This document shows positions 52,375-59,886 of a DNA stretch of 64,000 nt, piece after piece; position 1 is the first letter of the stretch; every line of letters begins with the position of its first letter. The stretch covers positions 11,444-75,443 of the forward strand of contig JBAYOV010000011.1 in the NCBI GenBank assembly GCA_041678045.1, given 5' to 3'. Position numbers and translations under genes: made by a program. This stretch comes from UBA2357 sp041678045. GTDB lineage: Bacteria > Pseudomonadota > Gammaproteobacteria > Burkholderiales > Rhodocyclaceae. The notes beneath the pieces were generated by a model that saw only the letters and a list, made by a program, of their open reading frames with translations, was not told the DNA's origin and ran no database searches.

Positions 52375-54051
52375 ATGAAGCACATGCGCTTGAGCCAGTT
52401 GCTGGTCATCGGATTTGGCGTGATCCTGGCCATTCTGGCGGTGGTCAGCCTGTTTGCCGTCCGAAGCGAATACGCGATGAAAAATGACATCAGCGATCTG
52501 GCCGACCGCCGCATGCCGGCGATGGCGGCCTACAACGGCGCGAATATGGAGCGTTTGCGCATTCGCGCACAGACGGTGAATGTGCTTGGACTGAACGACA
52601 TTACGTCCGAAACGCGAAGTACGCTGGGTGAGCTGATCGCTGAACGTGAGCGCTCCTGGCAGCAGATCGACCGTTTTATCGGAGAGATCAGCGCGATTCC
52701 ACGCCATAGCCAGGAGGCCGAGCGACAGCAGACCGAATTGATGAGCGCGGTCCGCGAGTGGCGCCAGCATTACACTGGACTCGACGCACTGGTGAAGCGC
52801 CTGCGCGAAGCACCGGACAGCTTTGCCTTCGATTCGCTGATGACCCAGTACCGCGATGCTTATCGCCAGATGCTGCCGGCCTCCAATGTACTGGGACGAC
52901 AACTCGACGAAATGAGCGACCGGGAAGGCAGACTGGCCCTGGAGGCTGCCCAGCTGGCCGAGAGCGAGGCCGACCGTGCGATCATGCTGACGCTGGCGTT
53001 GATGACGACGGGCATCGTGCTGGGTGGGGTGACCGGCGCGCTCATTTATCGCTCGGTGATGGGGCAGCTCGGGGGGGAACCGGCCTACGCCAACGAGATG
53101 CTCAACCGGGTGGCCAAGGGCGATCTGTCGGTGAATATCTCGGTCAAGTCGAGTGACCGGGGCAGCCTGCTGTTTGCGCTGCGCGACATGGTCCAGCAGA
53201 TGCGCCAGATGATCGAGACAATCAGCCAGAGTGCCGAGCACATTGCGGCCGCCAGCGAGGAGTTGTCCGCTGCGTCCGGACAGATTGCCGAGGCCACCGA
53301 AGACCAGGCCCGTTCGGCTTCTTCGATGGCTGCTTCGGTCGAGGAAATGACCGTAAGCATCAATCATGTGTCCGATTCGGCCAGCGAGGCCCGGCGCATG
53401 GCCGAGGAGTCGGGGGCTGCATCGGGCGAGGGGCGCAAGGTGATCGGAGCGGTGGTCAAGGACATCCAGGACATTGCCCGGGCGGTGACGGACTCTGCCC
53501 AGGTGGTGCGCGAACTGGGTGAGCATTCGCGTGAAATTTCCTCGGTCGTGGGCATCATCAAGGAAGTGGCCGAACAGACCAATCTGCTGGCCCTGAATGC
53601 GGCCATCGAGGCTGCCCGGGCCGGTGAGCAGGGGCGCGGTTTTGCAGTGGTGGCCGACGAGGTGCGCAAGCTTGCCGAGCGCACCGCCGCATCCACCCAG
53701 GACATTGCGCGCATTGTCGATCAGATCACTTCCGGAACCGATGTGGCAGTGCATAGCATGGAGCAGCAGGCCGAAGGGGTGCAGAAGAGCGTAGTCCTGG
53801 CTGACCAGGCCGGCGAAGCGATCGGACGCATCAATCAGGCCTCCGAGCAAGTGGTGAGCGCGGTGGGTGAAATTTCGCTGGCGCTGGGCGAGCAGTCTGC
53901 GGCGAGCACCGACATTGCGAAGAATGTGGAGGTGATCGCCAGCATGAGCGAGGAAAACAGCACAGCCGTGCGGCAGACCGCCACCGCATCTCAGGATTTG
54001 TCCGAGCGCGCAGCGCAGTTGCAGGAAATCATCCGCCGCTTCCAGCTGTAA
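52375..54051 (+). CDS. Methyl-accepting chemotaxis protein with four-helix-bundle sensor
   Basis: This 558-residue chemoreceptor has transmembrane helices at ~9-27 and ~200-222. The periplasmic helical sensor (MPAMAAYNGANMERLRIRAQTVNVLGL) resembles the 4HB_MCP type. HAMP leads into a long signalling coiled coil with the conserved hairpin tip EVAEQTNLLALNAAIEAARAGEQGRGFAVVADEVRKLAERTAAST. No C-terminal CheR-binding pentapeptide is seen. AAGGGGAA precedes ATG 52375. The TAA stop lies at the boundary of an insertion-sequence remnant (54050-54204), so the last residues may have been altered by that event. Confidence 0.93.
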   Translation: MKHMRLSQLLVIGFGVILAILAVVSLFAVRSEYAMKNDISDLADRRMPAMAAYNGANMERLRIRAQTVNVLGLNDITSETRSTLGELIAERERSWQQIDRFIGEISAIPRHSQEAERQQTELMSAVREWRQHYTGLDALVKRLREAPDSFAFDSLMTQYRDAYRQMLPASNVLGRQLDEMSDREGRLALEAAQLAESEADRAIMLTLALMTTGIVLGGVTGALIYRSVMGQLGGEPAYANEMLNRVAKGDLSVNISVKSSDRGSLLFALRDMVQQMRQMIETISQSAEHIAAASEELSAASGQIAEATEDQARSASSMAASVEEMTVSINHVSDSASEARRMAEESGAASGEGRKVIGAVVKDIQDIARAVTDSAQVVRELGEHSREISSVVGIIKEVAEQTNLLALNAAIEAARAGEQGRGFAVVADEVRKLAERTAASTQDIARIVDQITSGTDVAVHSMEQQAEGVQKSVVLADQAGEAIGRINQASEQVVSAVGEISLALGEQSAASTDIAKNVEVIASMSEENSTAVRQTATASQDLSERAAQLQEIIRRFQL

Positions 54052-54204
54052 GAACGTGTCCGCAATCTCTTGAGTAGCAGGGCCAAAAATGCCAGGTGGA
54101 CGAACTGCAAGCGGGTGTTGATCCAACGCTTGCAGTTTTTCCACAGTCGCCGGTTTTTCTCTAGCCAGGTTCACGCATCCATGCGGGATCGTGAACACGC
54201 TCTT
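54050..54204 (-). mobile_element. Insertion-sequence remnant with both terminal inverted repeats (MITE-like)
   Basis: This 155-bp segment starts with AAGAACGTGTCCGCAATC and ends, read from the other strand, with AAGAGCGTGTTCACGATC: 18-bp inverted ends with four mismatches, flanked by TA. On the minus strand 54064-54165 encodes TWLEKNRRLWKNCKRW followed by NTRLQFVHLAFLALLLKRL. This looks like the C-terminal end of an IS5-like DDE transposase. The rest of the transposase gene is missing. It lies exactly between two convergent genes and supplies their stop codons. Confidence 0.7.
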
Positions 54205-55501
54205 ACATCAGGTTGAGCCGGCGTGCCGCCTCGCGCAGTTCCCCACGGAAGTCCGGATGGGCGATGCCGATCAGCGCCTCGGCGCGCTGCTTGGCGGTCT
54301 TGCCGCGCAACTGGGCGACGCCGAACTCGGTGACGACGTAGTTGATGTCGTTCTTGCTGGTGGTCACATGGGTGCCCGGCGACAGCGTCGGCACGATGCG
54401 CGAAATGGTGTCGCCCTTGGCGGTGGCGGGCAGCACGATGAAGGCCTTGCCGTCGCGCGAGCGGTTTGCCGCGCGGACGAAATCGTCCTGCCCGCCGGTG
54501 CCGGAATAGGGTAGGTGGCCGAGGCTTTCCGAGCCGCACTGGCCGAGCAGGTCGATCTGCAAGGTGGCATTGATCGCGCACAGTTTGTCGTTGCGTGCGG
54601 CGATCCACGGATCGTTGGTGAAATCCACCGGATGCATCTCGAGCATCGGGTTGCGGTGCAGGAAGCGGTACAGGCGCCGCGAACCCAGCGCAAAGGTGGC
54701 CACCATCTTGCCCGGCATGAAGGTCTTGCGGCGGTTGGTGACCGCGCCGGCCTCGACCAGCGAGAGGATGCCGTCGCCGAGCATTTCGGTGTGAATGCCG
54801 AGGTCGTGCTTGTGCTTGAGCTGTTGCACCACGGCGTCGGGAATGCCGCCGTAGCCGATCTGCAGCGTCGAGCCGTCCTCGATCATGTCACCAACGTACT
54901 GGCCGATGGCCTCTTGCACCGGGCCGATGGTCGGCAGGCCGACTTCGAGGAGTTCTTCCTCGCTCTCCACCAGCGCGCTGACCCGAGAGATGTGTACGTG
55001 GCAGTTGCCGTTGGCAAAGGGGACGTTCGGGTTGACTTCCAGCAGCACCACGCGGGCCTTCTCCACGGCGGCCATGGTGTAGTCGGGGGCAAGGGACAGG
55101 GCGAAGTAGCCATGTTCGTCCATCGGCGAGGCCATGCTGACCACCACGTCAGCGGGGGTGAGACCGCGCTCGATGAGCATCGGCAGCTCGGAGAAATAGG
55201 CCGGCACGAAATCCACCCACCCCTCGTGGCCGCCCGGACGGGTAGCGCCACCGAAGAAGTAGGCGTCGTGGCGGACACGGGCACGGGTGGCGGGGTCGAG
55301 ATAGCCGAACTTGCGCATTGGCAGAATCTGGCTCACCGACACATCGTGCAGCTCGTGGCGGCGCTCTGAAAGGGCATGAAGCAGGCTGGGGGCTTCGCCC
55401 ACCCCGGTGGGGACGACAATCGCGTCGCCATCCTCGATCAGTGCCACGGCATCGGCCGGCGTCATGCGTCGGGCGGAATAGAGTGCCTGCAGATCCTGCA
55501 T
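54203..55501 (-). CDS. Acetyl-CoA hydrolase/CoA-transferase family protein
   Basis: This 432-residue enzyme of the acetyl-CoA hydrolase/4-hydroxybutyrate CoA-transferase family has motifs GDAIVVPTGVGEAPSLL, VVLLEVNPNVPFANG, LQIGYGGIPDAV, EMLGDGILSLVEAGAVTNRRK and TEFGVAQLRGKTAKQRAEALIGIAHPDFR. It moves CoA between short acyl groups (acetate, butyrate and similar) or hydrolyses acyl-CoA. Sequence alone does not settle the substrate. ATG 55501 with GGGAG 8 nt upstream is preferred to 55528 and to the long upstream frame overlapping the next gene. Its TAA stop is formed with the insertion remnant. Confidence 0.88.
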   Translation of the reverse strand: MQDLQALYSARRMTPADAVALIEDGDAIVVPTGVGEAPSLLHALSERRHELHDVSVSQILPMRKFGYLDPATRARVRHDAYFFGGATRPGGHEGWVDFVPAYFSELPMLIERGLTPADVVVSMASPMDEHGYFALSLAPDYTMAAVEKARVVLLEVNPNVPFANGNCHVHISRVSALVESEEELLEVGLPTIGPVQEAIGQYVGDMIEDGSTLQIGYGGIPDAVVQQLKHKHDLGIHTEMLGDGILSLVEAGAVTNRRKTFMPGKMVATFALGSRRLYRFLHRNPMLEMHPVDFTNDPWIAARNDKLCAINATLQIDLLGQCGSESLGHLPYSGTGGQDDFVRAANRSRDGKAFIVLPATAKGDTISRIVPTLSPGTHVTTSKNDINYVVTEFGVAQLRGKTAKQRAEALIGIAHPDFRGELREAARRLNLM

Positions 55502-55622
55502 GCTGTGCTCCCGTATCAATGTTGTCATGTTGAAGAGGGTATTATCTCCGTACGGGAGCGTATGGGGAAGGGTGCCGCTGTCTCTGCCCGGGTGCCCGGG
55601 CAGAGACAGCGTGTCATCCAGC

Positions 55623-56072
55623 TCAGCCCGACGAGGCGCGCAGCAGCCGGTCGAGCCGGTTTGCGAATGCCTGCCGGTCGGCCGTGCTGAACGGTGCCGG
55701 CCCACCGGTGTCGACGCCGCTGCTGCGCAGGGTGTCCATGAAGTTGCGCAGGTCGAGCAACTCCCGGATGTTTTCCTTGCCATAGAGCACGCCCTTGGGC
55801 GACAGGGCCTGGGCATCGCGTGCCACCACTTCGGCCGCGAGCGGGATGTCGGCAGTAATCACCAGGTCACCGGGCTGCAACTGCGTCACGATGTACTTGT
55901 CGGCCTCGTCGAAACCACCGGGCACCTGAGTCATCCGGATATGGGGAGAAGGGGGAATGCGCAGGTACTGATTCGCAACCAGCGTGAGTGCGCGCCCGGT
56001 GCGCTCGGCAGCACGGAACAGAATATCCTTGATGACGCCAGGGCAGGCGTCGGCATCGACCCAGATGTGCAC
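55623..56072 (-). CDS. yaiI: YaiI/YqxD family protein (DUF188)
   Basis: This 149-residue protein has the family pattern VHIWVDADACPGVIKDILFRAAER at the start, then DLVITADIPLAAEVVARDAQALSPKG and a C-terminal GGPAPFSTADRQAFANRLDRLL. The fold is PIN/NYN-like and a nuclease role is suspected but not shown for the family. The GTG at 56072 with GAGAGG 7 nt upstream is chosen because the conserved sequence starts at once; the frame extends upstream without conservation. Confidence 0.88.
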   Translation of the reverse strand: MHIWVDADACPGVIKDILFRAAERTGRALTLVANQYLRIPPSPHIRMTQVPGGFDEADKYIVTQLQPGDLVITADIPLAAEVVARDAQALSPKGVLYGKENIRELLDLRNFMDTLRSSGVDTGGPAPFSTADRQAFANRLDRLLRASSG

Positions 56073-56178
56073 GGAGAACCTCTCTTGATCGTCGTCCCTG
56101 ATCGGGATGACCGTGTTTATGGTGACTGCTACGCCATGGCTGCCGGTGCGGGCTTGTTGCGACAACGCGAGACAAAGA

Positions 56179-56211
56179 AAAAGCCGCAAACCTTTTCAGG
56201 CTGCGGCTTTT
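56179..56211. terminator. Rho-independent terminator downstream of tRNA-Ala
   Basis: AAAAGCCGCA (56179-56188) and TGCGGCTTTT (56202-56211) form a perfect 10-bp stem around a 13-nt loop. A T-rich tail follows on the minus strand, so it can end the tRNA transcript. It may work in both directions. Confidence 0.75.
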
Positions 56212-56243
56212 GTGCCATCACGAGACTTTGTGAGGCTGTATTC

Positions 56244-56319
56244 TGGTGGACCGAAAGGGGATCGAACCCTCGACCTCTGCATTGCGAACGCAGCGCTCTC
56301 CCAGCTGAGCTATCGGCCC
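56244..56319 (-). tRNA. tRNA-Ala (anticodon CGC)
   Basis: This 76-nt cloverleaf has the acceptor stem GGGCCGA/TCGGTCC with one G-T pair, the D-arm GCTCAGCTGGGAGAGC and an anticodon loop TTCGCAA giving CGC. The T-arm includes GAGGGTTCGATCCC and the CCA end is encoded. It decodes GCG alanine codons, frequent in this GC-rich genome. Confidence 0.95.
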
Positions 56320-56391
56320 TTGCGGATGCTGATTATATGCGTCGGGGGCGGATTTTGGAAGGGCGAGGCGGGCGGGCTGACCGGCAAGGGG

Positions 56392-56685
56392 TCAGACGAC
56401 GGCTTCTTCCTTGTGCAGTTGCTGCTTGATGGTTTCGTACAGTTTCGGGTCGTTGTTGCGCAGGTGCAGGCCGACGTCGTGCACATCGCGCTTCAGACGG
56501 CGGGGGTCGAGGCCTTCGAAATGGATGATGTGCAGCAGCATCTGCACCGGGGCCGGAATGGCGCGGCCGGTTTCGTAACGTGACCCGACGCTCTGGATGA
56601 CGCCGACCTTTGCCCAGAATTCGGACTGATTCAAGCCAAGCGACAAACGGAGGTTGCGAGCGTCTGCTCCAGTAATTTTTTTCAT
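56392..56685 (-). CDS. XRE-type helix-turn-helix regulator
   Basis: This 97-residue protein begins with MKKITGADARNLRLSLGLNQSEFWAKVGVIQSVGSRYETGRAIPAPVQMLLHI, a single XRE/Cro helix-turn-helix. A short C-terminal tail (LYETIKQQLHKEEAV) follows. The ATG at 56685 is chosen because AAGGAG lies about 8 nt upstream. The target genes are unknown and no phage or toxin partner is adjacent. Confidence 0.85.
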   Translation of the reverse strand: MKKITGADARNLRLSLGLNQSEFWAKVGVIQSVGSRYETGRAIPAPVQMLLHIIHFEGLDPRRLKRDVHDVGLHLRNNDPKLYETIKQQLHKEEAVV

Positions 56686-57072
56686 CTTCGGCTCCTTGTC
56701 CAACCGGGAGTACTGTTTGTTTGGCAGAATTGTTACAAAATCGGCGAAACGCTGAATCGGTTGGCAAAAACGATTAAAAACAACAAAAACATGCTTGGGC
56801 GCGATTTTAAGGAATTTCTGGCATTTGTCGAGTGCATTTTTTGAATCTGCTGATAAACCGTAGGCATGGTCACGGGACGAAGCCGGAAGCGTCCCTGAGG
56901 GTGGGACTGTGTGGTGAGGCGGCAGCAGATTGCGGATGGGGTCTTGCGTTACGGTGCAAGCGTGAGCTGGCAGGATGCCGCTGAAAGGGCTGTGAGAAGA
57001 GGCTGAGAGGTGTGCGGGGGCGCCCGTGGAGTGTTTGTGGACGCTAAGGAGAAGAGAAGGGTCGTTGCAAGG
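56686..57072. other. Intergenic region between XRE regulator and HTH-receiver gene
   Basis: These 387 bp hold the promoter of the XRE gene and the 3' side of the HTH-receiver gene. The part at 56705-56850 is AT-rich. I see no supported gene, RNA or repeat here. The open frame starting at 57010 (+) runs antisense through the HTH-receiver gene and is taken as a shadow. Confidence 0.5.
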
Positions 57073-57669
57073 TCAGTTGTGGGCGAGTCGAGACTTGCGC
57101 ACGCTCAGCGCCTGGATGTAGCCGCGCAGCTCGTGGAAAGGTACGGGCTTGCGGTACAGGGTGACGTCTTTGGGCAGGCCGCCACGGGTTTCGATTTCTT
57201 CGTTCGGCAAGGTGGTGAGCACGACGATGTCGACCGTGTTTTCGGTGCAGTTTTCGCGAATCCGGCGAATCATCTCGAAGCCGTCCAGCCCGGGCATGCA
57301 CAGGTCGGTGATCAGCAGGTCGGGCGGGTTGTGGCCGAGTTCGATGAGCATGTCGAAGCCGTTGGAAAAGAACTGCACCGAGATCGGCAGACCCCAGGAG
57401 TCCATGGTTCTTTCGTACAGCTCGCGCAATGCGTCTTCGCTGGCGGTGACGATGACCGAGATGTGGTCCGAAGGGTGGCGGTTGCCGGTACTTGCCTGGG
57501 AGATGAAGCGATCTACGGAGGAGACGAGGATGCGGCGGTGGCCACCGGCCGTTTTCCAGCCCTCCAGCACGCCGGACTCCAGCATTTGCTGGACAGTGCC
57601 TAGCGAGACGCCAAGGCGCTCGGCGGCCTGTTTGGTGCTGCAATATTGTTTGGTGTTCGCTTCGCTCAC
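57073..57669 (-). CDS. HTH (excisionase/MerR-like)-receiver fusion protein
   Basis: This 198-residue protein starts with a winged helix-turn-helix of the excisionase/MerR type (YCSTKQAAERLGVSLGTVQQMLESGVLEGWKTAGGHRRI). A receiver domain at ~70-190 has the phospho-Asp in DLLITDLCMPGLDGFEMI, Thr in VVLTTL and Lys in YRKPVPFHEL. The usual acidic pair after the first strand is altered (VIVTASED). The domain order is the reverse of ordinary response regulators. The partner kinase is unknown; the hybrid kinase at 59887 is the nearest candidate. Confidence 0.85.
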   Translation of the reverse strand: MSEANTKQYCSTKQAAERLGVSLGTVQQMLESGVLEGWKTAGGHRRILVSSVDRFISQASTGNRHPSDHISVIVTASEDALRELYERTMDSWGLPISVQFFSNGFDMLIELGHNPPDLLITDLCMPGLDGFEMIRRIRENCTENTVDIVVLTTLPNEEIETRGGLPKDVTLYRKPVPFHELRGYIQALSVRKSRLAHN

Positions 57670-57915
57670 GCGTAAATTCCCGGTTCGTGCGCTGGTGTCA
57701 GTCTGGATGGTGGCTGCATTCTACCTGCGGGCGTCCTGATTGAGAATGGCAAAGCTTTACGATTGCCCGTTTTGGGCAGCTTGGCACGGAACGATTTGAT
57801 CGGAAAAAGGCTCGATGATGTGGCCCGACGGTGAATCCGGTTGTGCTGCGGGCACTGGTGATGGGGGCGGTTGCGGGCACGCCTTGTTTGGCTCGCGATG
57901 AATGCTGGGTGATGC

Positions 57916-59157
57916 ATGATGTGGATGAAAATGCGGACGCTGGGGTTGGCCGTGGTCATGGGCGTGCTGAGCAGCACTCCGTTGTGGGCACAGCCTGTGA
58001 CCGGTGAGTTTGCAGATTTCCCGGGGTGCCTCAAGCGCCTGCGGGCGGAGGCGGTGGAGCAGGGGGTGCCGGGTGGGGCGTTCGACCGTTTCATGATCGG
58101 TGTGGAGCCGGATGCCGAAGTGCTTGCACTGCTTGACCGGCAGCCGGAGTTCACCACGCCGATCTGGGATTACCTGGCTGGGCTGGTGGATGAGGAGCGG
58201 GTCAGCGAAGGCGTGGCGAAGATGGCGCAGTGGCGCGAGGTGCTGGCACGGGTGGCCAGCACCTACGATGTGGATCCGGCCACGGTGGTTGCCATCTGGG
58301 GGGTGGAAAGCAACTACGGTCAAACCTTCGGAACCCGCCCGCTGGTGCGTTCGCTGGCCACGCTCTCGTGCTATGGGCGGCGACAGGGGTTTTTCCGGGG
58401 GGAGTTTCTGACCACCTTGCGCATTCTTCAGGAGGGGCATGTGGCCCCGGGAGAGTTGAACGGCTCATGGGCCGGAGCCTTTGGTCACACCCAGTTCATG
58501 CCTTCGACCTTCATGCGCATCGCAGTGGATTTCGATGGCGATGGGCGGCGCGATCTGGTGGGCAGCGTGCCCGATGCGCTGGCTTCCACTGCGCATTACC
58601 TGCGTCGTTCGAACTGGCGCAATGGCGAGCCGTGGGGCTTTGAAGTGCGCCTGCCCGAGGGCATGGATGTGTCGGGCGCCGGCCGGCGCAACAAACAGCC
58701 GCTTGCAACATGGCGCGCACGCGGGGTGACCCGCGCAGACGGGGCGCCGTTGCCGGAGGGACCGCCGGCGGGCCTGCTGCTGCCAGCGGGCGCGCAGGGG
58801 CCGGCCTTTCTGGTGTTCCGCAATTTTGATGCGCTGTATTCATACAACGCTGCGGAAAGTTATGCGCTGGCGATTGCTCATCTGTCCGACCGCCTGCGTG
58901 GGGCGCCGGCCGGTTTTGTGACGTCGTGGCCCACCGACGATCCGGGGCTGTCTCGGGCCGAGCGGCGCGAGGTGCAGACCCGCCTGCTGATGCAGGGCTA
59001 CGACATCGGCGAAGTGGATGGAATGATCGGAAGCCGTACCCGCGAGGCCGTGCGGGCATTCATGCAGGCCCAGGGCGAGGCGTCGGACGGACGCGCCGGG
59101 CGCAGGGTGCTGGAGCGTTTGCGCGCGGCCGGTGCATCGGCAGGGCGTCAGCAATGA
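57916..59157 (+). CDS. mltB: Lytic murein transglycosylase, MltB family
   Basis: This 413-residue peptidoglycan-cleaving enzyme has a signal peptide (RTLGLAVVMGVLSSTPLWA). The catalytic Glu lies in VAIWGVESNYGQTFG, followed by TLSCYGRRQGFFRGEFLTTLRILQEG and GAFGHTQFMPSTF. It ends with a peptidoglycan-binding domain (RAERREVQTRLLMQGYDIGEVDGMIGSRTREAVRAF). There is no lipobox, so it is probably a soluble periplasmic form. Starts at 57916 or, two or four codons later, at other ATGs are equally possible. Confidence 0.92.
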   Translation: MMWMKMRTLGLAVVMGVLSSTPLWAQPVTGEFADFPGCLKRLRAEAVEQGVPGGAFDRFMIGVEPDAEVLALLDRQPEFTTPIWDYLAGLVDEERVSEGVAKMAQWREVLARVASTYDVDPATVVAIWGVESNYGQTFGTRPLVRSLATLSCYGRRQGFFRGEFLTTLRILQEGHVAPGELNGSWAGAFGHTQFMPSTFMRIAVDFDGDGRRDLVGSVPDALASTAHYLRRSNWRNGEPWGFEVRLPEGMDVSGAGRRNKQPLATWRARGVTRADGAPLPEGPPAGLLLPAGAQGPAFLVFRNFDALYSYNAAESYALAIAHLSDRLRGAPAGFVTSWPTDDPGLSRAERREVQTRLLMQGYDIGEVDGMIGSRTREAVRAFMQAQGEASDGRAGRRVLERLRAAGASAGRQQ

Positions 59158-59181
59158 AAGAGAAATCATGAGGAAGGCGGC

Positions 59182-59820
59182 ATGAGCAGGATCGATCACG
59201 AGGCAATGTGGACTGCACGCTATCGCGATGCGGGTGAGGAATATGTGTTTGGCACTGCACCGAATGGCTTTCTGGCGCGGCACGCCGGGCTGTTCGAGCA
59301 GGGGCGCAGTGCCCTGTCGGTCGCCGATGGCGAGGGGCGCAACTCGGTGTGGCTGGCCGAGCAGGGCTTGCGGGTGACGGCCACCGAGATTTCACCGGTG
59401 GCGCTGGAGAAGGCCCGCAAACTGGCGGCCGGACGCCATGTGGCGGTGGATTTCGTGCTGGCCGATGCGCTGAGCTGGGCGTATCCCGAGTCAGCCTTTG
59501 ACTTCGTGGTGGCGATTTTCGTCCAGTTCGCCACGCCGGAGGAGCGCGCGGTGCTGTTCGACGGCATGAAGAAGGCGTTGCGCCCGGGGGGGCTGCTGGT
59601 GCTGCAGGGTTATACGCCAAAGCAGCTGGAGTACCGCACGGGCGGGCCGTCCGCCCTGTCGCACCTGTACACGCCCGACATGCTGCGCGAGGCCTTTGCC
59701 GACCTGCACATGTTGCATCTGGAGGAGTACGAGGATGTGCTCGACGAGGGGCTGGGCCATCGTGGCCGTTCTGCGCTGGTAGGCATGATCGCACGCAAAC
59801 CGGCAGCGGCAGGGGCATAA
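59182..59820 (+). CDS. Class I SAM-dependent methyltransferase
   Basis: This 212-residue protein has the SAM-binding motif I SVADGEGRNSVWLAEQGLRVTATEISPVALEKARKLA. Motifs in DFVLADALSWAYPESAFDFVVAIFVQF and LRPGGLLVLQGYTPKQLEYRTGGPS follow. The family includes TehB-like small-molecule methyltransferases; the substrate is unknown. AGGAAGG precedes the ATG, and the gene follows the transglycosylase by 24 bp on the same strand. Confidence 0.9.
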   Translation: MSRIDHEAMWTARYRDAGEEYVFGTAPNGFLARHAGLFEQGRSALSVADGEGRNSVWLAEQGLRVTATEISPVALEKARKLAAGRHVAVDFVLADALSWAYPESAFDFVVAIFVQFATPEERAVLFDGMKKALRPGGLLVLQGYTPKQLEYRTGGPSALSHLYTPDMLREAFADLHMLHLEEYEDVLDEGLGHRGRSALVGMIARKPAAAGA

Positions 59821-59886
59821 AGTGCGCAAGAGGCTGCCGCCAAGCGCGCGTCCTGAATTGGCAAAGGCATGCAGCGGGGTAGGCGC

